DNA of 64,000 nucleotides. It comes from Trichomonas vaginalis G3. Lineage: Eukaryota; Parabasalia; Trichomonadida; Trichomonadidae. A program made the translations under genes and the position numbers. Where the stretch lies: NCBI RefSeq assembly GCF_026262505.1, contig NC_067203.1:5518001-5582000 (forward strand). Reading direction: 5' to 3'. Positions 1-6,391 of this stretch are shown in pieces (position 1 is the stretch's first letter; every line of letters starts with the position of its first letter). The notes under the pieces are model-generated. The model was not told the origin of the DNA. It searched no databases and saw only the letters and a list, made by a program, of their open reading frames with translations.

Positions 1-1
1 T

Positions 2-301
2 AAAGACAAGGAAAATGTTTTCTTTATAGTGGACCCGCCGTTCTATAACACATGGGATTTTCAATACCAAGTAGACTGGACTTTGAGAGACTCTTTAGAA
101 ACTTTAGACGTTATACATAACCATCCATGCTTTTACTTTACATCCGATAAAAGTGGTTTGGAAACCGTTATGAGATGGTTAGAGGACATACATGACTATG
201 AGTTTATATATGACAAGATAGAATATGAGAGAGGTCCTATAAACCGGAGAAAGTGTCACAATAAAGAAATTTTATTAGTAAGTAAATGTGGTTTGAAATA
301 G
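2..301 (+). CDS. Dam-like adenine-N6 DNA methyltransferase, 3' part (Polinton gene)
   Basis: The frame is open from the window edge, so the 5' part lies outside. The visible protein has FFIVDPPFYNTWDF near its start, which fits motif IV (D/N)PP(Y/F) of D12-class adenine methyltransferases. The C-terminal segment ending EILLVSKCGL fits the last strand of that fold. The family transfers a methyl group from S-adenosylmethionine to adenine N6 in DNA. In a Polinton it could mark element DNA or act on host DNA; that is inference. A GTG at 29 is not a likely start, because the frame continues upstream. It overlaps the next small gene by 16 bases. Confidence 0.6.
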   Translation, partial: KDKENVFFIVDPPFYNTWDFQYQVDWTLRDSLETLDVIHNHPCFYFTSDKSGLETVMRWLEDIHDYEFIYDKIEYERGPINRRKCHNKEILLVSKCGLK

Positions 302-417
302 GACTACTTGTTTTAGGTTTTTTCCATTGTGTCATTTATTTATTTGACGTGGCAGAAAAGTACAGAGAATATGAAGATGAACCAATGCCTGCAAATGTTC
401 AGTATATGTACTCGTAA
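286..417 (+). CDS. Small single-span membrane protein, 43 aa (Polinton gene)
   Basis: This short frame starts at ATG 286 inside the end of the methyltransferase gene. It encodes a 43-residue protein with a hydrophobic stretch, roughly residues 3 to 20 (IGLLVLGFFHCVIYLF), followed by an acidic and polar tail. The pattern fits one membrane span with a short tail. No family was recognised. The tight overlap with the upstream gene and the next gene 24 bases downstream fit the compact layout of the element. It could be a chance frame, but the clean hydrophobic-then-polar split argues for a real product. Confidence 0.5.
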   Translation: MWFEIGLLVLGFFHCVIYLFDVAEKYREYEDEPMPANVQYMYS

Positions 418-422
418 GAGAT

Positions 423-440
423 ATTTTTATCTAATATTAA
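423..440 (+). promoter_or_regulatory. Polinton TTTTTA promoter-like motif
   Basis: ATTTTTAT followed by about 10 A/T bases and then ATG. The same arrangement precedes most genes of this element and differs from the host TCAYW initiator. Confidence 0.5.
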
Positions 441-803
441 ATGGACGCACAGAACTTAGCGAATGCACAGCAACCTGGACAACCAAACCCAGAGAATATT
501 CCAAATGAAGTTAGAATACAAACTGCAATGGCAAACTATGGTCAAGTGCCAACAGATGTACAAATGCAAACTGCCATGTCAAATGACGCTGCGTTAGGTT
601 TGCCACCATGGTATGCAAATATGAGATGGAAAGAGTTTTATACAAACCCTGAAGTGGGATATAAACAACTTTATGCAGATGACGCGAACACAGGAGTTGA
701 CCCAGAATATGTTTTCTACCAGAGGAGAAACAGAATGTATGAGCTCCAGTTAAAGAATGCTATGGAACTCAACAGGAAACGTAAGAGACTAGGCGGACAT
801 TAG
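441..803 (+). CDS. Hypothetical Polinton protein, 120 aa
   Basis: I do not recognise a family. The N-terminal third is rich in N, Q and P and contains two similar stretches, RIQTAMANYGQVPTDVQ and VQMQTAMSNDAALG, an internal near-repeat around residues 28-50. The middle is aromatic (PPWYANMRWKEFY). The C-terminus is basic (MELNRKRKRLGGH) and could bind nucleic acid. The start at ATG 441 follows the element's TTTTTA motif by about 10 bases. It lies in a run of small plus-strand genes with short gaps. A virion or morphogenesis role is only a guess from context. Confidence 0.6.
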   Translation: MDAQNLANAQQPGQPNPENIPNEVRIQTAMANYGQVPTDVQMQTAMSNDAALGLPPWYANMRWKEFYTNPEVGYKQLYADDANTGVDPEYVFYQRRNRMYELQLKNAMELNRKRKRLGGH

Positions 804-821
804 ATTTTTACATATAGTAAA
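804..821 (+). promoter_or_regulatory. Polinton TTTTTA promoter-like motif
   Basis: ATTTTTA at 804-810 followed by 11 A/T-rich bases and ATG 822. It lies immediately after the stop of the upstream gene. Confidence 0.5.
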
Positions 822-1064
822 ATGGGTTTCTTCAGTAGTATTGGAAACTTCTTCAGAAGAGTTGGAAGAGGTATATGGAATGGAATAAAATCTGTCGGAA
901 GAGGAGTATGGAACGGTGTCAAAAATATTGGTAAAAGAGTAGGTCAGTTTGTTGGTATTATACCTAAAGACCCTGAACCAGAAGAACAAGCTCCTGTTAT
1001 ACAACAACCTGAACCTGCACCACAGTCAAGTTGGCAACCAAATCCAACACCTCAACCGTATTAA
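822..1064 (+). CDS. Membrane-active amphipathic small protein, 80 aa (Polinton gene)
   Basis: The N-terminal 45 residues read as a basic amphipathic helix with a repeated pattern (FFRRVGRGIWNGIKSVGRG, then VWNGVKNIGKRVG). The second half is acidic and proline/glutamine-rich. The start MGFFSS fits an N-myristoylation consensus (Gly2, Ser6). Small proteins of this shape in non-enveloped viruses often disrupt membranes during entry; whether this one does is inference. It resembles the protein at 4711-5112 in its start (MG plus hydrophobic and Gly-rich residues). It lies tail to tail with the minus-strand gene that ends at 1069. Confidence 0.6.
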   Translation: MGFFSSIGNFFRRVGRGIWNGIKSVGRGVWNGVKNIGKRVGQFVGIIPKDPEPEEQAPVIQQPEPAPQSSWQPNPTPQPY

Positions 1065-1068
1065 AAAA

Positions 1069-1917
1069 TTATATTTTTATCGTTCGATAGTAGTTGTATA
1101 TGAAACTAAGTTCTAAGTAAAACGCATGGTATAATGGAATTATTCTTTTTCTTCCATCTGTAGTAAACCATACTTGAAAGTCTGAAATACTTCCACTTGG
1201 TGGTTCGTATAACTTTGTAGGTTTTTCGTAAAAGTCATTTGCCAAGCATAAAAAAGAGTTTTGGGCGCCAGAAAATGAAGCATGAACAATAATAGCATCT
1301 GGGTCGAAAATATTTTCATATGTTCCATTAGGGTTTTCGACTTCATAATAGTCCGGGTGTACTGGATATGCTGCAGGCTGATTTAACATCCTCATAAATC
1401 TATACCATGCCAAGTTGTTATATTTTGTAGAAATATAAACGTTTTCTCCAAGGTCTTCTATTTTATTGATTTTAACAGTTGCATTTTTCCTGTCATAAAT
1501 AATATCGAGATGGTATTCTCCTTCGTCAATGTTATACTGGTTTGCATATTCAATATAGATGTCGTTTATTTTTTCTTGAAAAGCTTGAAGAGTTGTTTCT
1601 AAGTTTACAAGCAAACTAACTTGTAAAAGTTTTCCCTGTTCAAATTTCTCATACATACGTTTTTCTTTGTTATAGTATCGAACTTCAAAACCGACCGTAA
1701 ATGGGAAACAATGTATGGCTTCTGAAATGAACTTCATTCTACGAAAGCCAATAGCTTTTGTGACGGATGGGTCTCTTAACCATCTTAATGGGTAGTCAAA
1801 ACGATAGCCTTCATGCTTTACGGTATCTGTCTCAAACTTTTGACCGACATTAGTAAAAAGTTCATCTAATGGTTTAGTTGTAGCAACTCTAGAATTTTCT
1901 TTTTCTATTGGAAGCAT
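1069..1917 (-). CDS. Polinton structural-type protein, 282 aa, paralogue of 8696-9556
   Basis: No named family was recognised with certainty. It is clearly paralogous to the plus-strand gene at 8696-9556. Both start ML-(P/Q)-(I/V)-E-K and share KPLD, YRFDYP-(L/I)-RWL, KAIGFRR, HASFS, NSFLC, YEPPS and SDFQVWFTT. Both also have an IIPLY segment near the C-terminus followed by FYLELSFIYNY. The conserved C-terminal third is rich in beta-strand-like aromatic segments, compatible with a capsid-associated or spike role, but that is inference. It is transcribed away from the small plus-strand gene at 1936; the two start codons are only 18 bases apart and share a promoter segment. The frame looks whole. 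Confidence 0.7.
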   Translation of the reverse strand: MLPIEKENSRVATTKPLDELFTNVGQKFETDTVKHEGYRFDYPLRWLRDPSVTKAIGFRRMKFISEAIHCFPFTVGFEVRYYNKEKRMYEKFEQGKLLQVSLLVNLETTLQAFQEKINDIYIEYANQYNIDEGEYHLDIIYDRKNATVKINKIEDLGENVYISTKYNNLAWYRFMRMLNQPAAYPVHPDYYEVENPNGTYENIFDPDAIIVHASFSGAQNSFLCLANDFYEKPTKLYEPPSGSISDFQVWFTTDGRKRIIPLYHAFYLELSFIYNYYRTIKI

Positions 1918-1935
1918 ATTTTATCTATAATAAAA
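1918..1935. promoter_or_regulatory. Eighteen-base bidirectional promoter segment
   Basis: Only 18 bases separate the divergent start codons at 1917 (minus) and 1936 (plus). On the minus strand the motif reads ATTTTTATTATAGATAAAAT before ATG. On the plus strand it reads TTTTATCTATAATAAAA before ATG. The segment is nearly self-complementary, so one stretch may serve both genes. Confidence 0.5.
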
Positions 1936-2067
1936 ATGTCAAATGAAACAGCGTCTATGAGAGAAATACAACACAACCGACAACTCATTATGCAAGCTCT
2001 AAATAAGAACACAACAAACTTTTCAAACTATTCTAAGATATCTGAGTCATTGAAAGGGGTGACTTAA
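1936..2067 (+). CDS. Small hypothetical Polinton protein, 43 aa
   Basis: An ATG-initiated 43-codon frame that begins at the shared 18-base divergent promoter and ends 17 bases before the tail-fibre-like gene. The product is polar and helical in character (MREIQHNRQLIMQALNKN) with no hydrophobic span. No family was recognised. The following gene at 2085 has no TTTTTA motif of its own directly upstream, so the two may share a transcript; this is inference from spacing. Confidence 0.5.
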   Translation: MSNETASMREIQHNRQLIMQALNKNTTNFSNYSKISESLKGVT

Positions 2068-2084
2068 AACTGACAATAAACCCA

Positions 2085-3737
2085 ATGACAGATGAGTTTC
2101 TATTTCAAGACAATAAGAACCATACTGTCTGTATAAATCCAACAAAAGGAACTTTAAACGAGAAACCTATAAATGAACTTCTTTTGAAAGCAGATGTTGA
2201 CAACAAAGCTGACAAAGAATATGTAGACGATGCAATAGCAAAAGAAGAAGAAAGAGCTAACAATGCTTATGCAACAAAAGAACATACTCATCCTGAACTA
2301 GCAGACAAAACATATGTTGACAATAAAATGTCAAGTGAAGTGACAAGAGCTGAAAACGAATATTCTAAAAAGACTCATATACATTATATTAACCAAATAC
2401 CAAGTCTTAAGGAAACATTAGAGACAAAAGCAGATAAGACTCATACACATACCATTGCAAATATTACAAACTTACAAGAAACCTTAAACAGGAAAAGTGC
2501 CGTTGGACATACACATTCTATATCTGATATTACAAACTTACAAGAAACCTTAAACAGGAAAAGTGCCGTTGGACATACACATTCTATATCTGATATTACA
2601 AACTTACAAGAAACCTTAAACAGGAAAAATGCCGTTGGACATACACATACATCTTCTGAAATAACAGACTTAAACGTTAGCCTTGAAAATAAAGCAGATA
2701 AAACATATGTCAATGAAATATACCAAAGTTTGATAGGAACAAAAAATATTGAAACTATTGTTGGTGACTTTTCTGTCAATGAAGAAAATAAATATTTTAG
2801 ATGGCAGTTGGTACAGTCCTTAAAAAATGGTACACGGAATAAACTCATTCCGAAAAATAACAATGAAATGTATGTAAGCTATAAAAAGAATGATGGTACA
2901 CAAGTTAAAGTTCCATTAGACAACAACTGCTACTTAAACTTATATGGAGACGAACAAAAGAAATATTTAAGAGTTTATGAAATGGTGGATATGATATTAC
3001 CTGACCCAGCTCCGGCACCATATTATTATGACTACGGAGATGACGACAGAACACCACATGTAGATGAACAAAAGCTAACATTATATTTAGATTATTATAG
3101 ATATAAAAGATATAATGCAATAGAAAAAACGAGAATAGTATATTATTATACAGATGACAGAAATAAATATTATAGTCAAGATTTTACCTACCCTGAAAAC
3201 ATAAGATTATATTATAAAAAATATTCTGACACAAACCAGAAGAAACCTGAAATAGTTGCACTATATTTTAAGTTCAAAAGAGACAATCCTATAATATCTC
3301 ATATGTTTGATTTAATGAACCCAGTAGGTTCTATTTATACATCTATGGATGCAAGAGGTCCTCAAGTAATGTTTGGTGTTGGTGCATGGGAACAAATAGT
3401 CGACAGGTTTTTGTATTGTGCAAACTCTTCAAAGGAAACAGGTGGAAGTAAAACGATTTCAGGTGAAAATTTACCTGCACACAGTCACTACATAGATTTA
3501 AGTACATCTCAAGCAGGTTGGCATAAGCATAGATATTGGGATTGGTCAGGAATGACAAAAGGTAAAGGATATGATGTTAAAGACGACGTTAAGTTTGCTA
3601 TAAATTGTTACTGGGATGACACGCAGGGAGAAGGAAACCATACACATTTCGTTTCAGGATATACACAAACAACGGGACAAAGTAAAGACTACATGCCACC
3701 TTACATGACAGTTTACGCATGGTATAGAATTGCTTAG
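2085..3737 (+). CDS. Phage-tail-fibre-like protein with HTH-motif repeats and collar-type C-terminus, 550 aa
   Basis: Residues about 1-115 hold coiled-coil-like segments with repeated NKADK.YVD and HTH/HPE motifs. Residues about 118-195 hold near-identical 22-residue repeats of the form GHTHSISDITNLQETLNRKS (DNA period 66 bases). His-X-His repeats of this kind are known in trimeric phage tail fibres, where they can bind metal. The C-terminal 145 residues begin NPVGSIYTSMDARGP, then GAWEQIVDRFLY, GENLPAHSH, GNHTHF and end PPYMTVYAWYRIA. This pattern is seen in phage tail fibre or baseplate collar-type receptor-binding domains. The likely role is a trimeric spike on the virion. The frame looks whole. 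It converges with and overlaps the integrase gene by four bases. Alternative: a host-derived adhesin, less likely given the phage-like C-terminus. Confidence 0.75.
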   Translation: MTDEFLFQDNKNHTVCINPTKGTLNEKPINELLLKADVDNKADKEYVDDAIAKEEERANNAYATKEHTHPELADKTYVDNKMSSEVTRAENEYSKKTHIHYINQIPSLKETLETKADKTHTHTIANITNLQETLNRKSAVGHTHSISDITNLQETLNRKSAVGHTHSISDITNLQETLNRKNAVGHTHTSSEITDLNVSLENKADKTYVNEIYQSLIGTKNIETIVGDFSVNEENKYFRWQLVQSLKNGTRNKLIPKNNNEMYVSYKKNDGTQVKVPLDNNCYLNLYGDEQKKYLRVYEMVDMILPDPAPAPYYYDYGDDDRTPHVDEQKLTLYLDYYRYKRYNAIEKTRIVYYYTDDRNKYYSQDFTYPENIRLYYKKYSDTNQKKPEIVALYFKFKRDNPIISHMFDLMNPVGSIYTSMDARGPQVMFGVGAWEQIVDRFLYCANSSKETGGSKTISGENLPAHSHYIDLSTSQAGWHKHRYWDWSGMTKGKGYDVKDDVKFAINCYWDDTQGEGNHTHFVSGYTQTTGQSKDYMPPYMTVYAWYRIA

Positions 3738-4693
3738 TCGTCATTTTCAACTTCTTTAGCATATTCGTCAGGAGTTGTCTTATATTTGTTAGGAACTGTC
3801 TTTGAAAGTATACCACCTTGAACTTTGACAAGTTTGAAACGAGGTCTGGCAATAGTAGTTTTATCTTCTGCTTGCAGTGTGTACATTTTGCCATGTTTGC
3901 CTAAAACTTCATAATATTCTCTTGTATACTTTCTTCTATTTTTACGAACACGAATGTGAGTACCTGTCGGGTTCCCATTGTTGTCATAGTCAATAGTATT
4001 TTCATATGGGTCGCGTTTAGGTATTTCTATTTTTACTTTGTCACCTTTCTGAAGTTTGAAGCCCGGCATTCTTTCTTGTTTGTCTCTTTTGACTAAATTG
4101 TTAAATATATAGTCTTTCTCTAAGTCAGGGTTGTTTTTCATTTCTTCGGGGGAGTGGTTTCCCAAACCTTTTTGTTTACGGTTATTGTAAATATTTAAAA
4201 CTTGTCTCATCTTTGCCATGGAGAAGTGTCTATATTTGTCGTCATATGACATTTCATTTGCTTCACCACCTTGTGGTTGGTTTAAGTCTCTTAACATTTT
4301 TATACATCCGTCAATGACACCAAGAGCAGAATGGTTTTGGTCGACAATGAAATATTGGTTTACATTTTTTGAACGCAGATTGTTTTTTACATCATCTGAT
4401 TTGAAAGAACTTTCACAGTCAGATGTCAGTTTTGTTGGATGGTATTTGTCAACGAATATTGTCAAAGCAGTTTTCACATCTAAAATATTTTTGAACCATA
4501 ATGGTATGGCTTCACAGTATCTTGTGTTTTGACCAACAAATATTAACCAGTATGGAGGTCCATCTGTTCTAACTCTCGGAATGTTTTCCAAGATATCCAT
4601 AAACCAAGCATTTGGTGTTGAACTAAAGATTTTTATCATGAGTGCTTTCTTTGTCGCTTTAGAAACATAGGGGTCCTTGTTTGGATTCGTCAT
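3734..4693 (-). CDS. Polinton DDE integrase (retroviral-type), 319 aa
   Basis: The protein fits the Polinton c-integrase family. The RNase H-like core runs over about residues 25-160, with segments FMDIL, the TSDCESSF block and a helix after NHSALG that ends MLRDL. A basic C-terminal domain follows, with KLQKGDKVKIEIPK and EYYEVLGKHGKMYTLQ resembling the SH3-like or chromodomain-like tails of integrases. This class joins element ends into host DNA. It is divergent from the gene at 4711, with only 17 bases between the start codons. It overlaps the end of the tail-fibre-like gene on the other strand by four bases. The frame is open along its length; nothing is claimed about activity. Confidence 0.8.
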   Translation of the reverse strand: MTNPNKDPYVSKATKKALMIKIFSSTPNAWFMDILENIPRVRTDGPPYWLIFVGQNTRYCEAIPLWFKNILDVKTALTIFVDKYHPTKLTSDCESSFKSDDVKNNLRSKNVNQYFIVDQNHSALGVIDGCIKMLRDLNQPQGGEANEMSYDDKYRHFSMAKMRQVLNIYNNRKQKGLGNHSPEEMKNNPDLEKDYIFNNLVKRDKQERMPGFKLQKGDKVKIEIPKRDPYENTIDYDNNGNPTGTHIRVRKNRRKYTREYYEVLGKHGKMYTLQAEDKTTIARPRFKLVKVQGGILSKTVPNKYKTTPDEYAKEVENDD

Positions 4694-4710
4694 TTTTTAC
4701 CCTATAAGAA
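4694..4710. promoter_or_regulatory. Seventeen-base bidirectional promoter segment
   Basis: Seventeen bases separate the divergent start codons of the integrase (4693, minus) and the 133-aa gene (4711, plus). The plus strand carries ATTTTTTACCCTATAAGAA, beginning inside the integrase start codon. Confidence 0.45.
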
Positions 4711-5112
4711 ATGGGTTTATTTGGCGCATTAGCAGGAGTCGCATCTAGATTTTTACCCGCAGTGGGAACAATAGCCAGAGGTGCATTTGGAATTGGAAGG
4801 AAGATTTTGAGTACATTAGGTATACTGAAAGAGAAAGCACAACCTATTATACAAACTGTACAGAAAGGTTGGGATGTAGCACGAGATGCAACAAATCTTA
4901 TTCCAAATCCTGAAACAAGAGGAAAAGTTCAAGGATGGATGGACAATGTAGGAAGACAAGCAGGAAACTATTATAACAAAGCAAATGACTACTATAACCA
5001 AGCAGGACACTATATGGACCAAGGTGAAAGATTCTTTAACAGAGGATATAACCATGCACAACAGTGGGTAAACAATAACCAACCTCAACCGCCTCAAACG
5101 TGGGGAATGTAA
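4711..5112 (+). CDS. Glycine-rich hydrophobic virion-type protein, 133 aa (Polinton gene)
   Basis: The N-terminal 40 residues are hydrophobic and glycine/alanine-rich (MGLFGALAGVASRFLPAVG), like membrane-lytic virion proteins such as adenovirus pVI; this is an analogy, not a detected homology. The rest is a polar helix rich in N, Y, G and Q with repeated NKANDYYNQAGHYMDQGE-type units. The tail is Q/P-rich and ends WGM. It shares the MG-hydrophobic start and Q/P-rich tail design with the protein at 822-1064. The start follows a TTTTTTA motif by 11 bases. The frame looks whole. Confidence 0.6.
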   Translation: MGLFGALAGVASRFLPAVGTIARGAFGIGRKILSTLGILKEKAQPIIQTVQKGWDVARDATNLIPNPETRGKVQGWMDNVGRQAGNYYNKANDYYNQAGHYMDQGERFFNRGYNHAQQWVNNNQPQPPQTWGM

Positions 5113-5131
5113 AGTTTTTTACTGAGATGAA

Positions 5132-5284
5132 ATGAACAATACAGCATTGAGACAAATGGGTTCAAGATGGATTTGTCGGCTTCCAGCATTTACACCACGT
5201 GTTTGTAAAGTTCTTCCTATACCTCAGGAAGTTTTAGACCGACTTAAAAAACCTAAACAACCAGTTGAAAACAAACCAAACTAA
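5132..5284 (+). CDS. Micro-gene copy 1, 50 aa
   Basis: Founder-like or diverged copy of the array. Its N-terminal segment (MNNTALRQMGSRWICRLPA) differs from the other copies. From FTPRVCKVLPIP onward it matches them: a central hydrophobic patch, then a basic proline-rich tail (LKKPKQPVENKPN). No family was recognised. It has its own TTTTTTA promoter-like motif. One cysteine is conserved in all four copies. Confidence 0.6.
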   Translation: MNNTALRQMGSRWICRLPAFTPRVCKVLPIPQEVLDRLKKPKQPVENKPN

Positions 5285-5303
5285 ATTTTTTTACTGAGAT
5301 GAA

Positions 5304-5444
5304 ATGAACAATGCAGCTTTAAACAGAATAAGTCATGGAAGACCACCTTTTACACCACGTGTTTGTAAAGTTCTTCCTATACCTCAGGAAGTTTTAGACC
5401 GACTTAAAAAACCTAAACAACCAGTTGAAAACAAACCAAACTAA
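5304..5444 (+). CDS. Micro-gene copy 2, 46 aa
   Basis: The product begins MNNAALNRISHGRPPFTPRV and continues with CKVLPIPQEVLDRL and a basic proline-rich end. Copies 2, 3 and 4 look identical in DNA as well as protein, including the promoter, which implies recent duplication or homogenisation. Unknown family. Confidence 0.6.
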   Translation: MNNAALNRISHGRPPFTPRVCKVLPIPQEVLDRLKKPKQPVENKPN

Positions 5445-5463
5445 ATTTTTTTACTGAGATGAA

Positions 5464-5604
5464 ATGAACAATGCAGCTTTAAACAGAATAAGTCATGGAA
5501 GACCACCTTTTACACCACGTGTTTGTAAAGTTCTTCCTATACCTCAGGAAGTTTTAGACCGACTTAAAAAACCTAAACAACCAGTTGAAAACAAACCAAA
5601 CTAA
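5464..5604 (+). CDS. Micro-gene copy 3, 46 aa
   Basis: Appears identical to copy 2, with the same promoter-like sequence and spacing. Unknown family; see the array entry. Confidence 0.6.
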   Translation: MNNAALNRISHGRPPFTPRVCKVLPIPQEVLDRLKKPKQPVENKPN

Positions 5605-5623
5605 ATTTTTTTACTGAGATGAA

Positions 5624-5764
5624 ATGAACAATGCAGCTTTAAACAGAATAAGTCATGGAAGACCACCTTTTACACCACGTGTTTGTAAAGTTCTTCCTAT
5701 ACCTCAGGAAGTTTTAGACCGACTTAAAAAACCTAAACAACCAGTTGAAAACAAACCAAACTAA
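5624..5764 (+). CDS. Micro-gene copy 4, 46 aa
   Basis: Appears identical to copies 2 and 3. Its stop is followed within 19 bases by the start of the next, unrelated gene, which uses the same TTTTTTACTGAGATGAA leader. Confidence 0.6.
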   Translation: MNNAALNRISHGRPPFTPRVCKVLPIPQEVLDRLKKPKQPVENKPN

Positions 5765-5782
5765 ATTTTTTACTGAGATGAA

Positions 5783-6235
5783 ATGACCGAAGAAGTTGAA
5801 ACGGTAGATTTGACACCACAAACAAAAAGTTCAGAACCATTGTCAAAACCTGTCAAAGAACTTACAGATGAAGAGAAAAATTCAATAATAGAAAGTGCCA
5901 GGTCTGGAAATACAAACCCTAACTATAAAGTCACTTTTCATAGAAATGGAACGGCTAGTATCTCAAAAAAGAAACAGACTCTCACAAATAAAATATTGAA
6001 GTCTGAAGGAGCTTTCGAGACAACAGATGGAAAAGTTTACTTCACTGACCAACAGTTCATTATAGAACATCTCATTGACTTAGAGTCGAAATATTCTAAA
6101 TTTTACAACAAACACAAAAAGTTGAAAGGAAAACAAAAACAAATGGCATATGATATTTATGAAGATGTTGACGACACAACTGTTCCTGCAAGTGAAGTAA
6201 AGTCAGAGGAACCGAAAAGTGACGAAAAACGATAG
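5783..6235 (+). CDS. Hypothetical acidic/lysine-rich Polinton protein
   Basis: Unrecognised. The visible 150 residues have an acidic start (MTEEVETVDL) and a central region of mixed charge. A lysine-rich helix follows (YNKHKKLKGKQKQMAYDIYE), then an acidic tail (ASEVKSEEPKSDEK). The leader is the same TTTTTTACTGAGATGAA as in the micro-gene array, so its promoter was probably copied together with that array. It belongs to the element and may not be whole. Confidence 0.5.
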   Translation: MTEEVETVDLTPQTKSSEPLSKPVKELTDEEKNSIIESARSGNTNPNYKVTFHRNGTASISKKKQTLTNKILKSEGAFETTDGKVYFTDQQFIIEHLIDLESKYSKFYNKHKKLKGKQKQMAYDIYEDVDDTTVPASEVKSEEPKSDEKR

Positions 6236-6391
6236 AAGAAGAAAAACCAAAAACTGAAGATAAACCAAAACCAAAGTTTAGTTTCCAAACTAAACCAAGT
6301 CAACCTTCATTAGCTGGTATGGGTTGGCGTCAAAGACTTATGGCAGCAGGCGGTTATGTAAAGTAAAGAAAAAAATTTTATTTTTATAAAA

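Larger units (their letters stand above)
5113..5782 (+). repeat. Tandem promoter-plus-micro-gene array, 160-bp unit
   Basis: Each unit holds TTTTTTACTGAGATGAA, a complete 46 to 50-codon frame and its stop. The three downstream units have a 160-base period and look identical. The first unit is longer (172 bases between starts) and differs in the 5' coding part. The same promoter also precedes the next gene at 5783, so the array looks like repeated duplication of one promoter-gene unit. Confidence 0.85.

Noticed and set aside
2441-2863. Minus-strand frame with repeated CVCPTA units
   Set aside because: Antisense shadow of the 66-base repeats in the tail-fibre-like gene.
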